A stretch of DNA of 21,833 nucleotides from CAVRQM01 sp964250775 (GTDB lineage: Bacteria > Pseudomonadota > Alphaproteobacteria > Acetobacterales > Acetobacteraceae), in the NCBI GenBank assembly GCA_964250775.1, contig CAXUHK010000059.1:1-21833 (forward strand), written 5' to 3'. A model generated the notes under the pieces. That model was given only the letters and a program-made list of their open reading frames with translations. It was not told where the DNA came from and did not search any database. Of this stretch, positions 1-7,746 are shown in pieces (positions within the stretch are counted from its first letter, which is position 1; every line of letters begins with the position of its first letter). The position numbers were made by a program, and so were the translations under genes.

Positions 1-510
1 GCCCTCGATCACCGTGACCGTGGTCGGCGCCTGGGTGTCGCCGGCGGCGATCTCGTACAGGCCGTTGGCGGCGATGGTGACGCTGCCGCGGGGCGTCTGG
101 ATGGTGTCGGTCTCGCCGGGGGCGAGGCGGCGCAGCCGCAGGAACACCTCGCCCTGCGGCACCGTCGCGGCCAGGCCGGAGGGCTGCAACTCGCCCACGT
201 CGAACTCGGTCGAGGCGGCCAGGCTGGCGGCGCTGGCCGAGAACTCGAGGCGGGCACCGGATTGCGGCTCGGTCCAGAGATCGTTGCCGGATACGATGGG
301 GAAGTTGCGCGTGGCTGGGCTCCACTGCTGCGCGTCCGCGGTGCGGAACGACACCGTACCCTGCAGCCGCGCCAGGCGGCCGACCCGGGCCGGCGGGTCG
401 GCCGCTTGGGCCGAGGGAGGTGCCGCCGGCTGCGACAGGGCGGGTGTCGCGACCAGCCCGGTCACGGCAAGGGTCGCGCAGAGCTGGGCGAGACGGTTCG
501 AGGATCGCAT
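1..510 (-). CDS. FecR/DUF6600-like secreted protein, N-terminal 170 residues (cut by window edge)
   Basis: The reading frame is open from ATG 510 to the window edge, so the C-terminus is missing. Residues 1 to about 26 form a Sec-type signal peptide (MRSSNR, hydrophobic stretch, then TPALSQ). A proline/alanine-rich linker follows, and from about residue 41 comes the pattern ARVGRLARLQGTVSF, then SGNDLWTEPQSGARLEF and FLRLRRLAPGE..TIQTPRG. This is the beta-rich FecR-like domain found in periplasmic DUF6600-type proteins. FecR itself is an anti-sigma regulator; DUF6600 proteins have no settled role, so none is assigned. I chose ATG 510 rather than the in-frame ATG 519 because AAGGA lies 9 bases before 510 and directly abuts 519. 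It is divergent from the CobW pair with a 113-base gap. Family assignment is from recalled pattern, not a search. Confidence 0.75.
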   Translation of the reverse strand, partial: MRSSNRLAQLCATLAVTGLVATPALSQPAAPPSAQAADPPARVGRLARLQGTVSFRTADAQQWSPATRNFPIVSGNDLWTEPQSGARLEFSASAASLAASTEFDVGELQPSGLAATVPQGEVFLRLRRLAPGETDTIQTPRGSVTIAANGLYEIAAGDTQAPTTVTVIEG

Positions 511-623
511 GGCGGCCATTCCTTGTGCCGCGCGAGGCGGGATTCGGCCATCCTATCGGCATCAACGGTGGCGAAACTACGCCCGGCGGTTATGAAGTGT
601 CGGCAACGCGGAGGAGGGCGGCA

Positions 624-927
624 ATGTGCGGGCTGTGCGGGGCGCTCGGCGGTGCCGGCGACTGGACCCAGGGAGTCGCCTCGGAGGCGGCGACGTCGAT
701 CCCGTGGCAGCGGCGGCAGGCGCGGCGGGAGCGGATCGCGCAGGCGTGCCGGGTGCTGCGGCCGTTCGGGCTGTCGCTCGCGGAATGGCAGGGCAGCGCC
801 ATGCTGCTGCGCAGCCGCACCGGCGCCACGCAGATCGTGCGGTCGCTGCTGGACACCTGGCCGGCGGCGGAGCGCATGGCGGGGCGGCCGCTCGACCCGC
901 TCGACCCTGCCTTGCTGGAAGCCTTGC

Positions 928-938
<11 letters not shown>
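624..938 (+). CDS. small CxxC protein paired with a CobW-family GTPase
   Basis: A 104-residue soluble protein starting MCGLCG, which places a CxxC pair (C2, C5) at the very N-terminus. The rest contains an arginine-rich stretch (about residues 29-40), then LSLAEWQGSAMLLRSRTG and TWPAAERMAGRPLDPLDP. I recall proteins of this type, with an N-terminal MC.LCG and a DW.G/PLDP tail, next to COG0523 GTPases in other alphaproteobacteria; their function is not known to me. ATG 624 was chosen because a strong GGAGGAGGG lies just before it and the conserved MCGLCG begins there. The end overlaps the start of the GTPase gene by 11 bases, so the two are almost certainly translated from one message. An inferred role is metal handling or acting as a partner of the GTPase. 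Confidence 0.75.
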
Positions 939-1908
<970 letters not shown>

Positions 1909-1948
1909 ATACGTACCCGCAACTGGGGCGAACGGCAAAGGAAACGCC

Positions 1949-2971
1949 ATGACCGACTCCGCGAACCGTCGCGAATTCTTCCAAACGGCGGCGATGGGCC
2001 TGGGCGCCGCGGCGCTGCTCGGCGGCTTCGGCATGTCGCCGGCGATGGCGCAGCAGATGGCGAAGGACACCGGGCGGTCGAGCAAGCCGCTGCGCGCCGC
2101 GTTCTCCAACGCCGGATTGCAGGCGACGTGGTGCGCGCAGGGCAAGCAGGCGGCGGAGAGCTGGGGCCGCTTGTTCAACGTCGACGTCACCTGGTTCGAC
2201 GGCGAACTGAACGCCACCAAGCAGCGCGCCGCGATCGACGACATGGCCAGCCAGAAGTGGGACTTCGTGGCGATGCAGGCGTTCGGCATCGGCACGCTCA
2301 CGGCGCCGGTCAAGCAGATGATCGCCGCCGGTGTGCCGGTGATCGACATGGACACGCTGATAGCGCCGCTGGACAGCATCGACGTTCACAGCTTTCTCGC
2401 CCCCAACAACGAGCTGATGGGGGCGGCGGTGACGCAGGCGCTGGTCGATGCCATCGGCCCCAAGGGCATCATCACCATGACGCAGGGGGCGCTGGGCCAC
2501 ACCGGCGCGCAGGGCCGGGCGCGCGGGTTCGACAGCATCATGAAGAAGTACCCCGACATCGAGGTGGTCGACCGCCAGCCGGGCGACTGGGACGTGTCCA
2601 AGACCGCGCGCATCTGGGAGACGCTGCTGACCAAGTACTCGAAGATCGACGCCGCCTACTTCCACAACGACGACATGGCGTTGGCGGCGTACAACGTGAT
2701 GAAGCAGCACGGCCGCACCGAAATCAAGATCGGCGGCTGCGACGCGATGCCGCCGGCGCTGGCGGCGGTGGCCGACGGCAAGATGCACGCGACGGTGCGC
2801 AACCCGTCCGGGCGCATCCATGGCGGCGCCATCGTCGCCGGGGTCGCCGCGGTGATGGGCGGCGAGAAGACCGGCGGCGGCATCCCCAAGCACATCATCA
2901 CCGACGGCCCGGTGGTCACGCGCGAGAACGCGCCCGGCATGGCCTGGATGGAAGCGCATTTCCTGATCTGA
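1949..2971 (+). CDS. sugar ABC transporter substrate-binding protein (Tat-type signal)
   Basis: A 340-residue periplasmic binding protein of the Peripla_BP_4 (ribose/galactose type) fold. The N-terminus has a twin-arginine signal (NRREFFQTA, hydrophobic run GLGAAALLGG, cleavage near PAMAQQ at about residue 35). The mature part starts KPLRAAFSNAGLQATW and shows the alternating two-lobe pattern, with MASQKWDFVAMQAFG, PVIDMDTLI, GIITMTQGALGHTGAQGRA and AAYFHNDDMALAAYNVM. ATG 1949 is preceded by AAAGGAAA at 1937-1943. It lies 40 bases after the CobW gene and no clear promoter is visible in that gap, so it may share its transcript. The ligand cannot be read from the sequence; a sugar or polyol is inferred from the ATPase and permease type. 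A strong double hairpin lies downstream, before the ATPase gene. Confidence 0.9.
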   Translation: MTDSANRREFFQTAAMGLGAAALLGGFGMSPAMAQQMAKDTGRSSKPLRAAFSNAGLQATWCAQGKQAAESWGRLFNVDVTWFDGELNATKQRAAIDDMASQKWDFVAMQAFGIGTLTAPVKQMIAAGVPVIDMDTLIAPLDSIDVHSFLAPNNELMGAAVTQALVDAIGPKGIITMTQGALGHTGAQGRARGFDSIMKKYPDIEVVDRQPGDWDVSKTARIWETLLTKYSKIDAAYFHNDDMALAAYNVMKQHGRTEIKIGGCDAMPPALAAVADGKMHATVRNPSGRIHGGAIVAGVAAVMGGEKTGGGIPKHIITDGPVVTRENAPGMAWMEAHFLI

Positions 2972-3023
2972 GCGGGTGATGCCGTCCGATGGGTGCTCAA
3001 GTTTCGTGATGCCGCCTCGCACT

Positions 3024-3153
3024 CGTCATCATCGGGCTTGACCCGATGATCCACGCGGCGCCGCTCCGCAGGCGTGTCGGCATGACGCACCGAACGGCGC
3101 ATGTCCGGTGCGGCGGGCGGCGCGTGGATGGCCGGGTCAAGCCCGGCCATGAC
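3024..3153. repeat. REP/BIME-like inverted pair of intergenic hairpins
   Basis: Two related units lie in opposite orientation. Unit one has a perfect 9-base stem ATCATCGGG/CCCGATGAT (3028-3036 and 3042-3050, loop CTTGA). Unit two has a perfect 9-base stem ATGGCCGGG/CCCGGCCAT (3128-3136 and 3142-3150, loop TCAAG). Reverse-complementing unit two gives the same order as unit one, CGTCAT..CGGGCTTGACCCG..AT-CCACGC, so the whole is a BIME-like palindrome of about 130 bases around a GC-rich core. Read as protein it gives the familiar pseudo-peptides MAGLDPAIH and VKPDDD seen in alphaproteobacterial intergenic repeats. It fills most of the gap between binding-protein and ATPase genes. No T tract follows either stem, so it is not a classical terminator. 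Confidence 0.85.
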
Positions 3154-3179
3154 GGTAGGTCCTGAAACTGAACGAGGAA

Positions 3180-4691
3180 ATGGATCGCACATCGCGGGAG
3201 CCGCCCCTGCTGGAGCTGCGCCGCGTCCGCAAGTCGTTCGGCGGCGTGGTGGCGTTGGACGACGTCGACTTCACCCTGGGGCAGGGCGAGATCCACGGGC
3301 TGGTCGGCGAGAACGGCGCCGGCAAGAGCACGCTGATGAAGATCATCGCCGGCGTCCACGCCGCCGACGAGGGCGAGATGCGGCTCGACGGCAAGGCGGT
3401 GCGGTTCCGCTCCGCCCGCGACGCCCGCGACGCCGGCATCGGCATGGTGCACCAGGAACTGAGCATCGTGCCCGAGCTGTCGGTGGCCGAGAACGTCATG
3501 CTCGGCACGCAGCCGTTGGGCCGCCTGGGCCTGCTCGACTGGCGGCGGATGCGGCGCGAGGCGGCGGGGCATCTGCAACGGCTCGGCATCGACGTCGATC
3601 CCGCTGCCCCCATCGGCACGCTGCCGCTCGGCCTGCAGCAATTGGTCGAGTTGGCGCGGGTGCTGTCGTCGGGCGCCCGGCTCATCATCCTCGACGAGCC
3701 GACGTCCGCCCTGTCGCCGCCGGAGGTGGAGCGGCTGTTCGGGATGCTGCGCCGCGTGCGCGACGGCGGCACCTCATTGGTGTTCATCAGCCATTTCCTC
3801 GACGACATCCTGGCCGTCAGCGACGCCGTCACGATCTTTCGCAACGGCCGGCGGATCGAGACCGCCGCCGTGACGCCGGCGACCGACAAGGGGTGGATCA
3901 TCACCCGCATGATCGGCGCCGGGCACGAACAGCTCGAGGAAAGCTACACCGGCGAGATCGCGTTGGGCAGCAAGCCGGCGGCGCCGGTGGTGATGACCGC
4001 GCGCGGGCTCGCTCGCGCCGGGCTGTTCGAGGATTTGACGTTCGACGTGCGCGCGGGCGAGGTGCTGGGCATCTACGGCTTCCTCGGCTCGGGCCAGCTC
4101 GACCTGGCGCGGGCGCTGTTCGGCAAGCTGCGGCTGGATCGCGGGCAGGTCGGCGTCGGCGGCGTCGCGGTGCGGCTGTCCAACACCACGGCGGCCAAGC
4201 GCGCCGGCATCGCCTTCGTGCCGGAGAGCCGGCGCGCGATGCTGTTCGCGCTGGAGCCGGTGTACAAGAACGTCTCCATCGCCATCCTGGAGCGCATCTC
4301 GGCGCTGTGGCTGCGCCCGGACGCCGAGCGCGGCATCGCCGACCGGCACGTGAGGTCGCTGCAGATCCGGCCGCCGCAGGTCGACCGCCCGCTCGGCACG
4401 CTGTCCGGCGGCAACCAGCAGAAGGTGGCGCTGGCGAAGTGGCTGACCTACCCGCCGAAGGTGCTGGTGCTGAGCGAGCCCACGCGCGGCATGGACGTCG
4501 GCGCCAAGGACGACGTGCTGCACATCGTGCGCTCCCTGCGTGACCAGGGCATCGGCATCGTGGTGGTCTCGGCCGAGCCGGAGACCGTACTGTCGCTGGC
4601 CGACCGCATCCTGGTGATGAAGCGCGGCGTGATCTCGCGCGAGTTCGCCGGCGAGACGGTGAGCAAGGACCGGCTGCTGGCGGCGGCATGA
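3180..4691 (+). CDS. sugar ABC transporter ATPase with two nucleotide-binding domains (RbsA/MglA type)
   Basis: A 503-residue tandem ABC ATPase that powers the importer at the inner face of the membrane. Domain one has Walker A GENGAGKST (43-51), an ABC signature degenerate to LPLGLQQ (about 150) and Walker B LIILDEPTSAL (about 168-178). Domain two starts near residue 265; its P-loop is degenerate (GFLGSGQLD, about 300, no GKS/T), its signature LSGGNQQK is perfect (408-415), and Walker B reads VLVLSEPTRGMDVGAK, with Ser432 where Asp is usual but the catalytic Glu433 kept. A degenerate second P-loop is normal in this family. ATG 3180 is the only usable start after an in-frame stop at 3156; its GAGGAA abuts it with almost no spacer, suggesting weak initiation. 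The permease gene starts 10 bases after its stop. Confidence 0.93.
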   Translation: MDRTSREPPLLELRRVRKSFGGVVALDDVDFTLGQGEIHGLVGENGAGKSTLMKIIAGVHAADEGEMRLDGKAVRFRSARDARDAGIGMVHQELSIVPELSVAENVMLGTQPLGRLGLLDWRRMRREAAGHLQRLGIDVDPAAPIGTLPLGLQQLVELARVLSSGARLIILDEPTSALSPPEVERLFGMLRRVRDGGTSLVFISHFLDDILAVSDAVTIFRNGRRIETAAVTPATDKGWIITRMIGAGHEQLEESYTGEIALGSKPAAPVVMTARGLARAGLFEDLTFDVRAGEVLGIYGFLGSGQLDLARALFGKLRLDRGQVGVGGVAVRLSNTTAAKRAGIAFVPESRRAMLFALEPVYKNVSIAILERISALWLRPDAERGIADRHVRSLQIRPPQVDRPLGTLSGGNQQKVALAKWLTYPPKVLVLSEPTRGMDVGAKDDVLHIVRSLRDQGIGIVVVSAEPETVLSLADRILVMKRGVISREFAGETVSKDRLLAAA

Positions 4692-4701
4692 AGGAGGCTC
4701 G

Positions 4702-5700
4702 ATGCACCTGACCGACTGGTTGCGCCACCAGCTGCGCAACATCGCGCCGTTCGCGACCCTGCTGGTGCTGGTGGCGCTGTTCTCGCTGGCCAGCCCGTCG
4801 TTCGCGACCTGGGGCAACCTCGCCAACATCCTGCAGCAGATTTCCGTCACCGGCATCATCGCCACCGGGCTGACCTTCGTGATCCTGTGCGCCGAGATCG
4901 ACCTCAGCGTCGCGAGCGTCGCCAACGCGGTCGGCATCGTGGTCGCCTACTTCACGCTGCAGGACGCCAGCGTGAACATCGCCAACTTCCCGTTGCCGGG
5001 CGGCGTCGCGATCCTGCTGGCGGTCCTGGCCAGTGGCGCGTTGGGGGCGGCGACGGCGTTCGGGGTGACGGTGATCGGCATCCCCAGCTTCATCATGACC
5101 CTGGCGATGCTGCAGATCGGTGCCGGCGTGTGCGCCATGCTGGTGCGCGGCCAGATAGCCTACAACGTGCCGGGGCTGGTGGCGACCTTGGGCGCCGGCT
5201 CGATCGGGCCGGTGCCGTGGATCGTCGTCGTGGCTGCGGCGATCCTGCTGGCGGCACACGTCGTGCTGACCTACACGCGGTTCGGGCGCTACGTCTACAT
5301 GACCGGCGGCAACCGCGAGGCGGCGGAGTATTCCGGGATCAACACCCGTGCCATCATCGCCTCCGTGCTGGTGATCTCGTCGGTGTGCTCTGGCATCGGC
5401 GGCATGTTGGGCGTGGCGCATTTCGGCAGCGCGCAGCAGGACGAGTTCAACAACTACCTGCTGGACAGCATCTCGGCGGTGGTGGTGGGCGGCACCAGCC
5501 TGTTCGGCGGCCAAGGCGGTATCGGCAACACGCTGGTCGGGCTGTTCGTGCTGGGCGTGCTCAATAACGGACTAGACCATGTGCGCATCGACAGCTTCCT
5601 CAAAATCCTGATACGAGGGCTGATCCTGCTGCTGGCGCTGATCGTCAACGTCTACGCGCAGAAGCTGCGCACCCGGGCCGCGACCGCGCCAGCCCGCTGA
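4702..5700 (+). CDS. sugar ABC transporter permease (RbsC-like, BPD_transp_2)
   Basis: A 332-residue inner-membrane protein with about eight to ten hydrophobic segments spread over its length. It carries family marks: FVILCAEIDLSVASV in place of the usual VILtGGIDLSVGS (about residues 58-72), GGNREAAEYSGI (about 203-214), and GGTSLFGGQGGIGNTLVG near the C-terminus (about 261-278). It forms the membrane channel with the tandem ATPase and receives ligand from the Tat-type binding protein; with one permease gene, a homodimer is expected. AAGGAGG at 4691-4697 gives a strong ribosome site four bases before ATG 4702. It is translated in one run with the ATPase. The methyltransferase gene starts 20 bases after its stop. 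Confidence 0.92.
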   Translation: MHLTDWLRHQLRNIAPFATLLVLVALFSLASPSFATWGNLANILQQISVTGIIATGLTFVILCAEIDLSVASVANAVGIVVAYFTLQDASVNIANFPLPGGVAILLAVLASGALGAATAFGVTVIGIPSFIMTLAMLQIGAGVCAMLVRGQIAYNVPGLVATLGAGSIGPVPWIVVVAAAILLAAHVVLTYTRFGRYVYMTGGNREAAEYSGINTRAIIASVLVISSVCSGIGGMLGVAHFGSAQQDEFNNYLLDSISAVVVGGTSLFGGQGGIGNTLVGLFVLGVLNNGLDHVRIDSFLKILIRGLILLLALIVNVYAQKLRTRAATAPAR

Positions 5701-5720
5701 CATGGGTCGGAGTGTCTCCT

Positions 5721-6452
5721 ATGAGTGCAACCGCGCCGTTGGCGGATCGATGGCGCGCGCGGCTGCGCGGTGCCGCGTTCATGTCGCTGCGCGACATCGG
5801 GCTGTTCCGCCGCAGCGCCCGCACCGACGCGGCGATCGCGCGGCTGCGCCCGGCGGTCGGGGCGCGGGAGGCGTTCGAGCGCGTGTATCGCGAGACCGGC
5901 GACCCGTGGGCGTCCGGCTCGCCGAAATACCGTTACCAGCGGCGCAAATACGCCACCCTGATGACCCTGCTACCACCCGGCCGCCGCTACGCGCAGGCGC
6001 TCGACATCGGCTGCGGATTGGGCGCCATGGTCGGATTGCTGGAGGGACGTGCCGATGCGGTGCTGGGCCTCGACGTGGCGCAGGCGGCGGTCGACCTGGC
6101 GCGGGCGCGGCACGCGGGACGACCGGCGCTGAGCTTCGCGCAAGCCGACGTGCTCGACCTGCCGCGCACGCTGGACGGGCGGTTCGACCTGATCGTGGTC
6201 TCCGACGTGCTGTACTACCTCTCGCCGCTGAGCGACGCGACGCTGAAGGGCGTGGCGGCGCGGGTTGGGCAGATGCTGGCGCCGGGCGGTTTGTGCCTGC
6301 TCGCCAACCATTTCTTCTTCGCGGCCGACCGCGACTCGCGCGTGTCGCAGCGCATCCACCGGGCGTTCGGGTGGTCGGTCGGGATGGATGTGGTGTCGGA
6401 GCACCGGCGGCCGTTCTATCTGGCGACGGTGCTGCAGCGGGCGGCGGCGTAG
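5721..6452 (+). CDS. NodS-like class I SAM-dependent methyltransferase
   Basis: A 243-residue soluble methyltransferase. The N-terminal part has FERVYRETGDPWASGSPKYR (about residues 52-71), the pattern of NodS-like enzymes ahead of the Rossmann domain. Motif I is ALDIGCGLG (93-101), the acidic end of strand 2 is VLGLDVAQ (D about 118), and motif IV is IVVSDVLYYL (about 159-168). NodS methylates the amino sugar of Nod factors, but this is a broad family and the acceptor here is unknown. I chose ATG 5721 over GTG 5712 because GGAG at 5709-5712 has a suitable spacing to 5721. The gene follows the transporter permease by 20 bases on the same strand and probably shares its transcript, so the substrate may be linked to the imported compound (inference). 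The neighbour at 6465 is convergent, 12 bases away, with no visible terminator. Confidence 0.85.
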   Translation: MSATAPLADRWRARLRGAAFMSLRDIGLFRRSARTDAAIARLRPAVGAREAFERVYRETGDPWASGSPKYRYQRRKYATLMTLLPPGRRYAQALDIGCGLGAMVGLLEGRADAVLGLDVAQAAVDLARARHAGRPALSFAQADVLDLPRTLDGRFDLIVVSDVLYYLSPLSDATLKGVAARVGQMLAPGGLCLLANHFFFAADRDSRVSQRIHRAFGWSVGMDVVSEHRRPFYLATVLQRAAA

Positions 6453-6464
6453 CGGCTGCACCCA

Positions 6465-6791
6465 TTACGTGCCTAGCGCGGCAAGTTCGGCTCGCGCTTT
6501 CACTCGCACTCCCACGTGCTTGTTCAGCGCCCTGACGATGCTGCCGAGGTTGGCGAGGCTGGGATTGCCGCTTGGTGCCAGCATTCGCATCAGGCTCCTC
6601 TCGGGAATGCCGGTCTCCCTGCTGAGTGCCGGAAAGCCGAGTGTGGCGTGGGCGACGTCGCGATAGAGCCGGCGCGCTGTTTCCGTATCGCCATCGGCCA
6701 GGGCCTGTATGGCTTCCTCGATGAGAGCCACGCGGAACTCGGGGTCGTGCTCGGCCCGGTCCGCCACGCTTGCGCGAAAACTACGTGTCAA
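6465..6791 (-). CDS. HTH-type antitoxin of a RelE/HigB-like toxin-antitoxin pair
   Basis: A 108-residue protein reading (M)TRSFRASVADRAEHDPEFR, then IEEAIQALADGDTETARRLYRD, then a helix-turn-helix part ATLGFPALSRETGIPERSLM and MLAPSGNPSLANLGSIVRAL. This matches the COG3636 addiction-module antidote type, with DPxFRxALLxEAIxAL and the conserved SLMRMLxPSGNP. Antitoxins of this kind bind and block the toxin and repress their own promoter. The only start fitting the family N-terminus is TTG 6791, which lies inside the end of the toxin gene; the two frames overlap by 11 bases, so translation is probably coupled. The toxin-first order is that of higBA-type modules. A later in-frame GTG would delete the conserved first residues, so TTG is preferred. 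Confidence 0.85.
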   Translation of the reverse strand: MTRSFRASVADRAEHDPEFRVALIEEAIQALADGDTETARRLYRDVAHATLGFPALSRETGIPERSLMRMLAPSGNPSLANLGSIVRALNKHVGVRVKARAELAALGT

Positions 6792-7164
6792 TGGTATCGT
6801 CTTCTCTTGGTTTGAGGAGTGGTCCGGAACCCGGCGCCGGCGCACTCTTGCGTTCGCGATATTCCGTCCACAGTGCCTGGGCAAGCTGGATGTCCGAACT
6901 TTGTGTCCTCTTGTCGCCGCACAGTAGGAGGATGATGAGCCTCCCGCCATCGAGTGAGAAATAAACACGGTATCCCGGCCCGTAGTCGATCCTGGCTTCC
7001 TGCACCCCTTCACCGACCGATCGCACATCCGGCCGCAACCCGCGCTCCGGCTTCGTGACTACCGTCGCGATGCGAGCTGCCGCCCTGGCGTCGCGCAACG
7101 AGCCAAATCGTTCGTCAAATGGCCGGGTGCTATCCCGGCGCTGAGAAACACGGGCGCCAGCCAT
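6781..7164 (-). CDS. RelE/ParE-superfamily toxin (HigB-like, Gp49-type killer protein)
   Basis: A 127-residue protein with the core of the addiction-module killer family: FGSLRDARAAARI (about 20-32), VRSVGEGVQEARIDYGPGYR (about 48-67), VYFSLDGGRLIILLLCGDK and TQSSDIQLAQALWTEYRERK. The family's usual LCGGDKSTQ reads LCGDKRTQ here. Such toxins are typically mRNA interferases that act on translating ribosomes; activity is inferred. About 20 residues after YRERK (SAPAPGSGPLLKPRE...) exceed the usual family length and encode the overlap with the antitoxin start. ATG 7164 is preferred to GTG 7167; neither has a convincing ribosome site. The DNA is less GC-rich than its surroundings (35 of 60 bases are G or C in 6841-6900), fitting acquisition by transfer. 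Confidence 0.87.
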   Translation of the reverse strand: MAGARVSQRRDSTRPFDERFGSLRDARAAARIATVVTKPERGLRPDVRSVGEGVQEARIDYGPGYRVYFSLDGGRLIILLLCGDKRTQSSDIQLAQALWTEYRERKSAPAPGSGPLLKPREDDTIDT

Positions 7165-7289
7165 CACTTTGGGAGCTTACTAATGCTTCATGGTTGAGCG
7201 TGGATATCGTCAAGCAGTGGTGACGGGCCGGGCGGAAAAGCGCAGTCCCTTGCGCCAATCGGGCACGCTTCAAAGTGGCACAGCTGGAC

Positions 7290-7697
7290 TCAATGCAGCG
7301 TTTCGGGTTTCTCAGGCGGCGACACAACACAGAAACGCAAACGGAGGAAGTCGCGCCATGGCGCAAGGTCGGCGCTGGAGAAATCTATCTTGCCGATGTC
7401 GTCGCGGCACTCGTCCGCATCGCCCTGCCCCACGTATATTCCGGGAAGGTCATGCCCGGCGCCGGGGATGAGCTCACACCAGTAGCCGGAGACCGGCACC
7501 CTGCGGACACGGTTGGTCGCATCATCCCACGCGTGATCGACCAACCAGAGGTCCCAGCCCAGCACCTCGATCTGATCCCGTTCGCACGCAGTCAGGAACG
7601 CTTCCATGTCCTCCAGCCGAACGCCAACCTCGCCGTTGCGTGCGCGGAAGGACCGTTCGAGCACCTCGGGGGAAAGCGAGGGAGGGAAAAGCAGCAT
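7290..7697 (-). CDS. hypothetical protein, unknown function
   Basis: A 135-residue soluble protein starting MLLFPPSLSPEVLERSFRAR, with LGWDLWLVDHAWDDAT in the middle (about residues 46-61), then VSGYWCELIPGAGHDLPGIY and a C-terminal APWRDFLRLRFCV. The composition is that of a folded protein: balanced charge, clear hydrophobic strands, no low complexity, no signal peptide or membrane segment. I recall proteins of this type as uncharacterised in related bacteria but cannot name a domain. ATG 7697 is preceded by TTGGAACGGAC at a usable distance. It lies between the toxin-antitoxin pair (125-base gap, same strand) and phnX (49-base gap). The 7165-7289 gap holds no gene. It could be an immunity- or SMI1-like small domain, but that is speculation. 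Confidence 0.65.
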   Translation of the reverse strand: MLLFPPSLSPEVLERSFRARNGEVGVRLEDMEAFLTACERDQIEVLGWDLWLVDHAWDDATNRVRRVPVSGYWCELIPGAGHDLPGIYVGQGDADECRDDIGKIDFSSADLAPWRDFLRLRFCVVSPPEKPETLH

Positions 7698-7746
7698 GTC
7701 GTCCGTTCCAAGGAAAACGTTGGCCGATTCCGGGCATCCGGTGGCG

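Noticed and set aside
511..623. Possible cobalamin riboswitch or Zur box before the CxxC/CobW pair
   Set aside because: No B12-box-like sequence and no AT-rich palindrome could be found; the gap is short and GC-rich.
2656..3192. Minus-strand open frame with MAGLDPAIH and VKPDDD
   Set aside because: These peptides are translations of the REP-like repeat, a common false gene; the rest is antisense to the binding protein.
7165..7213. Minus-strand promoter of the toxin-antitoxin pair (TTGACG at 7213-7208)
   Set aside because: A -35-like hexamer is present, but the base run 17 positions on (TGAAGC) is a poor -10, and no clear operator palindrome is visible.
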